Part shown: positions 1 to 9,639 of the stretch, piece after piece
Position numbering within the stretch: position 1 is the first letter of the stretch
How the letters are laid out: the number at the start of each line of letters is the position of its first letter
Assembly: GCF_900312745.1 (NCBI RefSeq)
Contig: NZ_OMPD01000014.1
Coordinates: 806,001 to 870,000, forward strand
Length of the DNA stretch: 64,000 nt
Direction: 5' to 3'
Source: Aquimarina sp. AU58
GTDB lineage: Bacteria > Bacteroidota > Bacteroidia > Flavobacteriales > Flavobacteriaceae
Program-made: the position numbers and the translations under genes
The notes under the pieces: generated by a model
What the model was told of the DNA's origin: nothing
What the model saw: the letters and a program-made list of their open reading frames with translations, nothing else
Databases searched by the model: none

Positions 1-2235
<2,235 letters not shown>

Positions 2236-2263
2236 ACATATTAAACTGTAAAAAGATTAAAAC

Positions 2264-2293
2264 AACAGGTGGCTTGTTGTAAAGCCACCTGTT
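2264..2293 (+). terminator. Hairpin after katG
   Basis: A perfect 12-bp stem (2264-2275 with 2282-2293) around a 6-base loop sits 29 bases after the katG stop. Only a short T stretch follows, so termination may be partial and could allow some read-through into the ankyrin gene. Confidence 0.6.
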
Positions 2294-2423
2294 TGATTCA
2301 CTAGTTAGGTGACAAAAAATATAGAATCGTACTAGTCACTACTGTTTTTGAAATTTTTTTGATACTGTAAAGAGAGGTTTCGATGCTATATTTTAATCAT
2401 GATTAATAGATATGTAATACATT

Positions 2424-2888
2424 ATGAAAGATATTTTTAATTTCATTCGATCAGAAGAATTAGGAGAAGTAAAAGCACTTTTAAGTAGTAACCCTGAGGT
2501 TGTGAACTCAAAAGACTCCAGAGGTTCTACTCCATTGCTGCTGGCATCTTATTATGGTTTCGAAGATATAACTAAAGAAATTCTAAAATACTCCCCTGAT
2601 ATTGATATAAAAGATGGTGCTGGAAATACAGCACTAATGGGGGTTTGTTTTAAAGGACATTACAATATTGCAAAATTACTTATAACATCTGGAGCAGATG
2701 TAAATCAAAAAAATGTTAATGAGGCTACTGCATTAATTTATGCAGCAACTTTTGGTCAAAAAGAAATCATTAAATTATTAGTAGAAAACGGAGCAGATAT
2801 TTCTGCTAGAGATAACCGTGGATGTACTGCAGAAATGCATGCAAAAAACCAAGGTTTGGAGGTTGCTGGATTATTTAAGCTTGCGTAG
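2424..2888 (+). CDS. Ankyrin repeat protein
   Basis: A 154-residue protein built almost wholly of four to five ankyrin repeats, recognisable from TPLLLASYYGFEDITKEIL, TALMGVCFKGHYNIAKLL, TALIYAATFGQKEIIKLL and the GADV/GADI turns. No signal peptide or membrane segment is visible, so it is likely cytoplasmic. Ankyrin repeats bind other proteins. In Pseudomonas, an ankyrin protein next to a catalase gene (AnkB) is needed for full catalase activity; a similar helper role for the adjacent KatG is inference from position only. It is coupled to the next gene through a TAGTG stop-start overlap. Confidence 0.88.
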   Translation: MKDIFNFIRSEELGEVKALLSSNPEVVNSKDSRGSTPLLLASYYGFEDITKEILKYSPDIDIKDGAGNTALMGVCFKGHYNIAKLLITSGADVNQKNVNEATALIYAATFGQKEIIKLLVENGADISARDNRGCTAEMHAKNQGLEVAGLFKLA

Positions 2889-3469
2889 TGAAGAGAAACA
2901 ACGATATAGAAAGTATAAAATCGGTAAATATTAGATCTATTGATTTTAAAAGACAATTGTTAATGTCCTCTGCCATGGTAGCTGTTTTTGAGTCTTTCTT
3001 AAAAGAAAGTATCGGAAATGAAGTATTAGTAATAAACACTAATATAGGAATGGAGGTCTATTATTTTTCTAATAATGACTATAGTACATTTATTAGAGAA
3101 AGTATCTTATTATATACACTTACTCAGATAGATCATAAAAGACTTAAATTTAAAAATAATCAAAATAGAGAAGAAGTATATCAAAGTTTTTGTCAGGCAT
3201 TAATTACATTTTCTCAATACCCTCAAATCTTCTTGGCATATGCCAAAAAGTTTATTCATCTTAAAGCAAAAAACAAATCAAGTAGATTTGTGATTCCTAT
3301 TTTAAACAGTTTTTTTGAAGAAGTACTTAAGGTACTTTCAAAGACAGGTAAAATACCGCATTACGAAAAGATAAAAAAAGCAAAAAATAAATCTCATAAA
3401 TCCGATCTGGATAAAAGTATTATTGAAAATTTAATTTCTGAAATTTTATTAAAGAAGCATTCTAATTAG
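2888..3469 (+). CDS. Unknown protein coupled to the ankyrin gene
   Basis: A 193-residue protein that I do not recognise. The GTG start shares one base with the ankyrin stop (TAGTG), which implies translational coupling and favours this start. The sequence is rich in Lys, Asn and Ile, looks mainly helical, and has no signal peptide or clear membrane helix. The middle part (SFCQALITFSQYPQIFLAYAKKF) could form amphipathic helices, as in the ligand or dimer domain of a TetR-type regulator, but no helix-turn-helix can be recognised at the N terminus. Its position suggests a role together with the ankyrin protein and possibly KatG. Confidence 0.7.
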   Translation: MKRNNDIESIKSVNIRSIDFKRQLLMSSAMVAVFESFLKESIGNEVLVINTNIGMEVYYFSNNDYSTFIRESILLYTLTQIDHKRLKFKNNQNREEVYQSFCQALITFSQYPQIFLAYAKKFIHLKAKNKSSRFVIPILNSFFEEVLKVLSKTGKIPHYEKIKKAKNKSHKSDLDKSIIENLISEILLKKHSN

Positions 3470-3932
3470 TTCTGTTTTAGAATTGAAGTTATTTTGGTAG
3501 CATATTTTAAAAGTATCAATACTATAAATATGCGCACAATTGATAACAATCATACGCCTCTTATTTTCTTGTTTCTATAGCTAAATCGATAGCAGTATCT
3601 CATGTTTTGAGATTTAGCTGTAAGAAAATGCTATTTTATTGAGATAATGTTTTAATTATTAGACCATGAACAGGGGAAAAACCCCCTTAAAATTACCTGA
3701 TTAACGTTAACATTTGTAGTATTAAACTTTCATTTTTAGATGGAAAAATGTTAAAATTTCAATGAAAACACCTATTTATCGCCGAAATACATAGTGTTTT
3801 GGTGATTACGTAAATATATTACGTTTTTCCCGTATTCGAATATTGAGAATCTGTACTACCTTTATAATGAATTGATTACGAAAAGTTATATCAGTTCAAG
3901 AGTAAAAGTAAATTCGTCAAAATGTAAAATAA

Positions 3933-3952
3933 TCTTCTATTGCCCCAGAAGA
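3933..3952. repeat. Hairpin repeat copy 1
   Basis: Six-bp stem TCTTCT/AGAAGA around the loop ATTGCCCC. It is a near copy of the hairpin at 4014-4037, 83 bases away; the outermost stem pair differs in both arms in a compensating way. Confidence 0.55.
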
Positions 3953-4013
3953 ATGTTTAACACGGTTTAAAAAGATTAAAGATCAAAGAAAAGATCTCTC
4001 TTTTAAAATACCA

Positions 4014-4037
4014 ATACTTCTATTACCCCAGAAGTAT
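4014..4037. repeat. Hairpin repeat copy 2, just before the metalloprotease
   Basis: Eight-bp stem ATACTTCT/AGAAGTAT around the loop ATTACCCC, ending 17 bases before the ATG at 4055. Loop and inner stem match copy 1. It could be a regulator site or an RNA element controlling the metalloprotease. Confidence 0.55.
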
Positions 4038-4054
4038 CCCAAATCTTAAAAATA

Positions 4055-4801
4055 ATGACGAAAATTACTAAACCTACACCAAACAGTACTATATTTAATA
4101 GTATACTTCAGATTAAGAATCTTTTTAATAATCTCTTTTCTAAGACTTTAGTTAATGAAAATGATACTAAAGGTACTTTTAAAACAATATATCAGCGATT
4201 ACTTTTTATAATATCTATCCCTCTTTTATTATCATGTAGTACTGGTGATGACCTAGACGCTGTAGGCATTGAGCCAGAGTTTTCGGCACCAGAGAAGATT
4301 GTAAAAGTTAATATTATTTATGTAGAATCTTCAGAAACTTTAGATAAATCATCATATACTCTTAACGAAGCGGAGTTTATAAATTATTTGAATGGAGAAT
4401 ATTTTCACAGATTTGGAATTGGATTAGAATTAGGCGAATCTAAAAGCTTAGTTAATGAAGAGCTTTATGATCTTAGAGATAATGAAGGTTCAGAACCTAG
4501 TACATTTTTGATGCAATCTCGAGAATCTTATGATAAAAGTAAAGTAAACATATATATAGTTAAAAGATGTAATATTCTAGGCATCGCAGGGATTGGGAGA
4601 GATCAAAGAGTATTGATAACAGATGAAAACCTATTTACTTCGACTGCTCCACATGAAATAGGTCATGCGTTAGGTTTATTTCATAGTCACGAAGCAGAAA
4701 ATATTATGAATACTGTAAATAAAGATTCTAGACATAATTTTAATGAAACTCAAGAAAAGAAAATAAAGAAACGAATTGATGAAATTAACCTGAATAGTTA
4801 A
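4055..4801 (+). CDS. Lipoprotein zinc metalloprotease (metzincin-like)
   Basis: A 248-residue protein with the extended zinc motif HEIGHALGLFH (H200, E201, H204, H210), followed by NIMN with M218 as a candidate Met-turn, as in metzincin peptidases. A hydrophobic stretch ending in LLLSC gives a lipobox with C61, so the mature protease should be a lipoprotein facing the periplasm or cell surface. The roughly 45 residues before the hydrophobic stretch are unusually long for a signal peptide; no later ATG exists upstream of the lipobox, so either a non-ATG start is used or the long lead is real. The substrate is unknown. Two related hairpins lie directly upstream. Confidence 0.8.
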   Translation: MTKITKPTPNSTIFNSILQIKNLFNNLFSKTLVNENDTKGTFKTIYQRLLFIISIPLLLSCSTGDDLDAVGIEPEFSAPEKIVKVNIIYVESSETLDKSSYTLNEAEFINYLNGEYFHRFGIGLELGESKSLVNEELYDLRDNEGSEPSTFLMQSRESYDKSKVNIYIVKRCNILGIAGIGRDQRVLITDENLFTSTAPHEIGHALGLFHSHEAENIMNTVNKDSRHNFNETQEKKIKKRIDEINLNS

Positions 4802-5155
4802 ACTAAGCAATTGATAGTTTGATTATAATGAATGATAAAATATATTGTCGATAACAATAAATTCAGATACTGACCATACATAAATAAACCTGTAATTTTT
4901 ACTAGCAACTTCTTCTTAGCCAGATATAAAAAGGATTTTCATCCTTAAAAATAATAACTGTTTTTTAATAATGGTATAGCGCTAGTGATGAAATTGATTA
5001 AGGAAAAACAAAATTTTTAAAGATAAAAAAGAGCTAATGTACAATTCAGTACATTAGCAGTACAGTTCAATTCATTTAGTTTTTTATATAGAACATAGTG
5101 TTCCACCTTTGCATTAATAAAATCAATCAATCAATTAATCAAAAAACGAACAGTT
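4802..5155. other. Gene-free stretch before the SDHY-repeat gene
   Basis: No coding sequence seen. It holds a perfect 10-bp inverted repeat at 5033-5058 (loop AATTCA), a possible promoter -7 box CACCTTTG at 5104-5111 (one mismatch to TAnnTTTG), and a short AATC tetranucleotide run at 5121-5140 between that box and the start codon at 5156. Confidence 0.5.
5033..5058. repeat. Perfect inverted repeat
   Basis: GCTAATGTAC and its complement flank a six-base loop. No T-run follows, so it looks more like an operator or RNA hairpin than an intrinsic terminator. It lies about 45 bases upstream of the likely promoter of the SDHY-repeat gene. Confidence 0.45.
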
Positions 5156-6607
5156 ATGAATCTAATATCAAGGATTATTGTCGCAAACCTGTTTAAGGTA
5201 ATACTGTTAATTCTTTCTCTACTCTTTATATCAAATATTAATGCCCAGTCCTATGCCGTAAATTATAATAAAGGCAAAACCACTATTAAGGTTCAGAATG
5301 GCATGTTTGATAATTTCTCGATAAATTATGAAGGAGAGATCACACTATCGAATGATGATAGAGATGTTATAGGTATTTCTGATGGTGGTTACCTCGAAAT
5401 AAAAAAATCTGCTTTTGGTAGTAAACGCCGGATTGTAATCGAATCCGAGGGTAATGGAAAGCTTAATAAAAAGTATTTTGTTGGTTCTTCTAAAAAAGAT
5501 TTTAATTCTGAAGGTAGAAAATGGCTTGGTGAGATTTTGCCAGAAATTGTAAAAACAACAACTTTAGGAGCAAAAGGTAGAGTAGATCGATTCTATAATC
5601 AGGGTGGTGCCAATATGGTATTTAACGAAATAAGAACGTTTGAAAGCGATCATGTAAAATCTACATATTTAAAATTAATATTAGAAAAAAAACTATCTCC
5701 TAAAGAGATGGAATCATTATTAAGATTAGCGGGAGAAGAAATAAAATCTGATCATTACCTCGCCGAATTATTAAGATACAAACAACAAAACTTTTTTGCT
5801 TCAAACGCTTTAATATCTGCATATATAGAAGCAACAAAAAGTATTGGGTCTGATCACTATGCTACAGTGGTATTAAATACGGCTATCGAAGATGGTAACC
5901 TTTCTGATGACCAGATAGGTAAATTATTTAAGATAACAGCAGAAATTGATTCTGATCATTATATGTCTCAGGTGCTTATCAATGTAATGAAGAAACGAGA
6001 ACTAAATGAAACTAATCTTAATCTTTTAATCGAAAACTCTAAGCAAATTGGATCTGACCATTACAAAGCACAAGTACTAAATAAAGCGTTAGAGCTTCCT
6101 GGGATTTCTAGAGGAAATTACAATTCTTTTTTGGCCACATTAGAAGATATTCAATCTGATCATTATATCACTACAGTGCTTTCTAGACTATTGGATAAGA
6201 AATTAAATAGTAGTGAATTAAGTGAATTACTTTCACTGGCAGGAAAATCAGTTGGATCTGATCACTATTTGGTACAAGTTCTGACTAAGGCCATTAATAA
6301 ACAAGGTTTGGATGGAGAGAATATGGATGTCTTTATCCAGGCATTATCCAGTGTTAGTTCTGATCATTATGCTTCTGTAGCTCTAATAAAGTTATCGAGG
6401 AAAAACCTAAGTAACAGGCAACTTCTAGAAATTCTTAATAATGCAACGTCTCAAATAAGTTCGGATCATTATTTGTCAGAAATTTTAATAGCTTTTGCTC
6501 CGTCGGTTAATAAATCTGGAGATAATGTAAAAGAAGCGTATCGTAACGCTTGTAAAAATATTTCATCAGAAACGTATTTCGGAAGAGCCCTTCGTGCACT
6601 AAAGTAA
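5156..6607 (+). CDS. Secreted solenoid protein with ten 34-residue SDHY repeats
   Basis: A 483-residue protein with an N-terminal signal peptide (hydrophobic core about residues 8-26, cleavage likely near NAQ). Residues 35-150 look beta-rich. From residue 164 on, a motif SDHY (first copy SDHV, last copy SETY) recurs at 164, 198, 232, 266, 300, 334, 368, 402, 436 and 471: a strict period of 34, with 35 for the last. Each unit is followed by an xxVL helix and a second, Leu-rich helix, which suggests an alpha solenoid. I recall related SDYE-type repeats in Bacteroidota surface and BlaR-like proteins, but no function is established. It heads an apparent operon with two kinase-like proteins and a LytTR regulator, so a role in sensing at the envelope is a reasonable inference. 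Confidence 0.8.
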   Translation: MNLISRIIVANLFKVILLILSLLFISNINAQSYAVNYNKGKTTIKVQNGMFDNFSINYEGEITLSNDDRDVIGISDGGYLEIKKSAFGSKRRIVIESEGNGKLNKKYFVGSSKKDFNSEGRKWLGEILPEIVKTTTLGAKGRVDRFYNQGGANMVFNEIRTFESDHVKSTYLKLILEKKLSPKEMESLLRLAGEEIKSDHYLAELLRYKQQNFFASNALISAYIEATKSIGSDHYATVVLNTAIEDGNLSDDQIGKLFKITAEIDSDHYMSQVLINVMKKRELNETNLNLLIENSKQIGSDHYKAQVLNKALELPGISRGNYNSFLATLEDIQSDHYITTVLSRLLDKKLNSSELSELLSLAGKSVGSDHYLVQVLTKAINKQGLDGENMDVFIQALSSVSSDHYASVALIKLSRKNLSNRQLLEILNNATSQISSDHYLSEILIAFAPSVNKSGDNVKEAYRNACKNISSETYFGRALRALK

Positions 6608-6670
6608 CAATACATATTTCATCCTGCCATTAGTCTTTTATATCTCTGTATTATTGACTATTTTGGTAGG

Positions 6671-7717
6671 ATGAAGTCTAGTATAGATCATTATATATAC
6701 CAACCATCATCAATCGTGAAAAAGTATTTTGCTATCATTTTAGTAGGGTTCGTTCTAGGATTGCTCACGTATAGTTTTTTGGGATTTACCCAAGAAGAAG
6801 ATAATACAAAACTACTATGGCTATCAGGATTTCTGGGAGTTATTATTATCTATACCAATACGATCTTCAATGAAATATTTAATAAGTTTATTTCCTGGAA
6901 AAAATATACGGGACTTCGCCTTTTAACAGGAGTATTATCCAATACGATCATTTCTTTTCTATTCATAAGTCTTGTTTTATATGGATATGCTTTTATAAAA
7001 GAAGCACAAGTTTCTTTTATTGAAGATTATAGTGAAATATTACTAAAATTGATTATCCTGATATTTTTTGCTTCTCTGGTGTATACTATTATTTATTTTG
7101 CAATACACTCTTATTATCAATATGCAAAAGGTCAAATAGTAGCATTACAATTAGAACGAAAACAAACCGAATTACAATTAACAGCATTAAAATCACAATT
7201 AAGCCCTCACTTTTTATTTAATAGTGTAAACACAATATCTTCTTTGTTGTATAGTGATGTAAAAAAAGCAGAATTATTTATTCGAGAACTAGCCAAATCC
7301 TACCAGTATATTTTAAACAAATACGAAAACAAATGGTTAACTGTCGAAGAAGAATTACAATTTGTGAATTCTTACCACTTCTTATTGCGTACACGATTTA
7401 ATGATCGTATTCATTTAGAAATTACATTGCCAGATTGGGTGCTAAAAAGTAAAATCCCACCACTAGCACTTCAAATGTTGATAGAAAATGCTGTAAAACA
7501 TAATCAAATGACTTCTTCTGAAGTATTAAAAATAGTTATCACCAGCAATGATCATAATATTAACGTATCAAATAACAAGACCATAAAACCTAAAGGAGTA
7601 GATTCTTTTAAAATAGGATTAGGCAATATTAGATTAAGGTATGATCTCATTTTTAATAAAACTATCGAGGTAATAGATGAGGAACAGTTTACTGTAAAAC
7701 TTCCTATTATTTTATAA
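6671..7717 (+). CDS. LytS/YehU-type sensor histidine kinase
   Basis: A 348-residue membrane kinase. Four hydrophobic helices occupy about residues 18-155, followed by a short coiled region and the His_kinase domain: the H box QLSPHFLFNSVNTI with H180 as phospho-acceptor, then the N box LIENAVKHN with N273 in the ATP-binding part. The C terminus is short, with the glycine-containing GLGNIRLRY. It should pass phosphate to the LytTR regulator encoded two genes downstream. There is no extracellular sensor domain, so input may come through the membrane helices or a partner such as the SDHY-repeat protein, 63 bases upstream. The start ATG at 6671 gives the expected first membrane helix. Confidence 0.92.
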   Translation: MKSSIDHYIYQPSSIVKKYFAIILVGFVLGLLTYSFLGFTQEEDNTKLLWLSGFLGVIIIYTNTIFNEIFNKFISWKKYTGLRLLTGVLSNTIISFLFISLVLYGYAFIKEAQVSFIEDYSEILLKLIILIFFASLVYTIIYFAIHSYYQYAKGQIVALQLERKQTELQLTALKSQLSPHFLFNSVNTISSLLYSDVKKAELFIRELAKSYQYILNKYENKWLTVEEELQFVNSYHFLLRTRFNDRIHLEITLPDWVLKSKIPPLALQMLIENAVKHNQMTSSEVLKIVITSNDHNINVSNNKTIKPKGVDSFKIGLGNIRLRYDLIFNKTIEVIDEEQFTVKLPIIL

Positions 7718-7774
7718 AGTAAGTTTACCTAAAAACGTTAATGTGAATTCAAATAAATACTAAAGTACAAACAA

Positions 7775-8809
7775 GTGAATAAGTTATTCATACATAATCC
7801 AATATTTAGAATCATTAGCCCTCTTTGTAGTGGTGCTCTGGTGTATCTGCTTATTTTACTGGTTAATAATAATGTGACCCAGTTACAAGAAGAATTTCTT
7901 GGGCAAGAATTATATGTATGTATCGGTTTAGCCTATCTTATTCAGGAATATTCTAGAATTTCTTTATTCTTTTTTGAAAAGCTAAAATTTCCAAATTCGT
8001 TGGTAGGTAAGATTATACTGCAAATCATTATTTCGGTAATTACTTCTATACTTTTAGTTTCTGGATCGATGTTTCTGTATTTTGATTTAGTGCTAGGGTT
8101 TACACCTAATAGTTCTGAGCTTATTGTTTTCAATAGTATCTTTTCGGTGATTACAATAATATACCTTTCGTTATACCTAAGTCATCAGTTTTTGCATAAA
8201 ATAAATACAGAAATAATGACAAAAGAATTATCTCTGAAAGAGGGGGTAGAACAGGATTTTATTCAATTTAAAAAAGGAATAAATCCTACATTAATGTTTG
8301 AAACCTTAGAGTCGCTAATATTGGTCATGAAAAAGGATACTGATAAAGCAGAATTTTTGGTAGATCATTTCTCGGCTGTATACCGATATATCCTTTCCAA
8401 AACAATAAAAGAGTTAGTGCCTATTAACGAAGAACTCGATGCTTTGGATCAATTACTACTTTTATTTGAGTATTTGCCATACAGAAAAACGAAATTTATT
8501 AAAGAAGAATCCATACATACGTTAGTTGTTCCTGGTAGTCTTTTATCCTGTGCAGAACAGATTATAAGAAGTACAATAGTTTCAAGAGAAACAGAACTTA
8601 TTGTGACAATGACTCAGGATTCGAAATATGTGTTGTTAAAATATCCGCATCAGGAAAAGATTAGTTATACTATGGATTGCAATAGTATCAAAGATATTCT
8701 GGATATGTATCGATTCTATACAGATATACCAATTACTGTTACCAAAGATGATATGTATACTATAATTTATATACCAAAACTTACTATCGATGAAAGTAGC
8801 AATAATTGA
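7775..8809 (+). CDS. Degenerate LytS-type kinase homologue (pseudokinase)
   Basis: A 344-residue protein with the same plan as its neighbour: four membrane helices (about residues 10-145), then a His_kinase-like domain. The H box reads FKKGINPTLMFETLESL, so T172 stands where the phospho-acceptor histidine should be. The N box region (LLSCAEQIIRSTIVSRE) lacks the Asn and the ATP-binding residues. Length and frame are intact, which argues for a conserved non-catalytic role, such as a heterodimer partner or regulator of the active kinase, and against a decaying gene. The start is GTG at 7775. The end overlaps the response regulator by 20 bases, so the two are translated together. Confidence 0.82.
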   Translation: MNKLFIHNPIFRIISPLCSGALVYLLILLVNNNVTQLQEEFLGQELYVCIGLAYLIQEYSRISLFFFEKLKFPNSLVGKIILQIIISVITSILLVSGSMFLYFDLVLGFTPNSSELIVFNSIFSVITIIYLSLYLSHQFLHKINTEIMTKELSLKEGVEQDFIQFKKGINPTLMFETLESLILVMKKDTDKAEFLVDHFSAVYRYILSKTIKELVPINEELDALDQLLLLFEYLPYRKTKFIKEESIHTLVVPGSLLSCAEQIIRSTIVSRETELIVTMTQDSKYVLLKYPHQEKISYTMDCNSIKDILDMYRFYTDIPITVTKDDMYTIIYIPKLTIDESSNN

Positions 8810-9548
8810 AGACGAACCTTTAGCAGCAGAAAAATTAGAACGTTACTTGTTAAAATATGATTCTGATATTAAGGTAATAAGTAAACTGGTTTCAATAGAA
8901 GAAGCGGCACTTTGGATAGACTCACATCAGGAAGAAGTAGATCTCTTTTTTATGGATGTTCAACTTATAGATGGACTTAGTTTTGAGATTTTTAATAAAG
9001 TCAAAGTGAGTAAACCCGTAATCTTTACTACAGCCTTTGATGAGTTTGCGATTGATGCTTTTAAGGTAAATAGTATAGACTATCTTCTAAAGCCAATATT
9101 GTTTACAGATCTTTCAAAAGCATTAAAAAAACTAGAGACATTACGATCTCAGTTTTTGGGAGAGATTAATGTTAGTCATGCGGTTAAGAATATGACTAGT
9201 AGTACATATAAAAATAGGTTTTTGGTTCGCCTGGGAAATCATATTCATTCAGTTAAGAGCGAGGATATTTCCTTTTTCTTTGCAGAAGGACGAGATGCTT
9301 ACCTTGTTGCAGAAAACCGAAAAAAATACATGATAGAATATAAACTAGAAACTCTCGAAGAATTATTGGAGCCCAAAAGTTTTTTTAGAGTAAATCGAAC
9401 TTTTATTGTCAATATCAATACGATACAGGATGTATTGGTTTATTCTAACAGGCGTTTAAAACTTACTTTAAACCAAAATATAGATAAAGAAGTTATTGTT
9501 AGCCGTGAGAAAGTTGCAGATTTTAAACAATGGTTTGAGGGAAATTAA
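8790..9548 (+). CDS. LytTR response regulator
   Basis: A 252-residue transcription factor. The N-terminal receiver domain (residues 1-120) has the acidic pair after VAIIEDEP and the phospho-acceptor D56 in FFMDVQL, plus the conserved Thr/Ala and Lys (FTTAFDEFA, LLKP). A C-terminal LytTR DNA-binding domain follows (residues 145-250), with the typical FRVNRTFIVNINTI segment. The start lies inside the end of the pseudokinase gene. The LytS-pseudokinase-LytTR order and tight spacing point to one signalling unit. A weak hairpin follows the gene. Confidence 0.94.
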   Translation: MKVAIIEDEPLAAEKLERYLLKYDSDIKVISKLVSIEEAALWIDSHQEEVDLFFMDVQLIDGLSFEIFNKVKVSKPVIFTTAFDEFAIDAFKVNSIDYLLKPILFTDLSKALKKLETLRSQFLGEINVSHAVKNMTSSTYKNRFLVRLGNHIHSVKSEDISFFFAEGRDAYLVAENRKKYMIEYKLETLEELLEPKSFFRVNRTFIVNINTIQDVLVYSNRRLKLTLNQNIDKEVIVSREKVADFKQWFEGN

Positions 9549-9566
9549 AACACAGAAGAATATAAA

Positions 9567-9605
9567 ACTTCCTCAAAAATGAATTTAAGCCATTATTGAG
9601 GAAGT
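9567..9605 (+). terminator. Hairpin between the LytTR gene and asnS
   Basis: Ten-bp stem ACTTCCTCAA/TTGAGGAAGT with a long 19-base loop, placed between two convergent genes. No strong T-run, so a modest terminator at best. Confidence 0.45.
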
Positions 9606-9639
9606 AATCTAATATTTTGAATCTTTAAGATAAAGGGGA

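Larger units (their letters stand above)
3470..4054. other. Gene-free stretch with palindrome and paired hairpins
   Basis: No convincing coding sequence. It contains a G4-A5-C5 palindrome at 3673-3686 inside a region weakly resembling the promoter elements near 11.5 and 18.2 kb in reverse orientation, a partly overlapping set of short inverted repeats around 3580-3620 (GCTAAATC with GATTTAGC), and two related hairpins at 3933-3952 and 4014-4037. Confidence 0.6.

Noticed and set aside
5643..6580. Classification of the 34-residue repeats as TPRs
   Set aside because: The period fits, but the TPR key positions (W-LG-Y-A-F-A-P) are absent and SDHY dominates instead.
7775..8809. Pseudogene call for the degenerate kinase
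   Set aside because: The frame is uninterrupted, the membrane part is intact and the end overlaps the next gene, so a functional pseudokinase is more likely.
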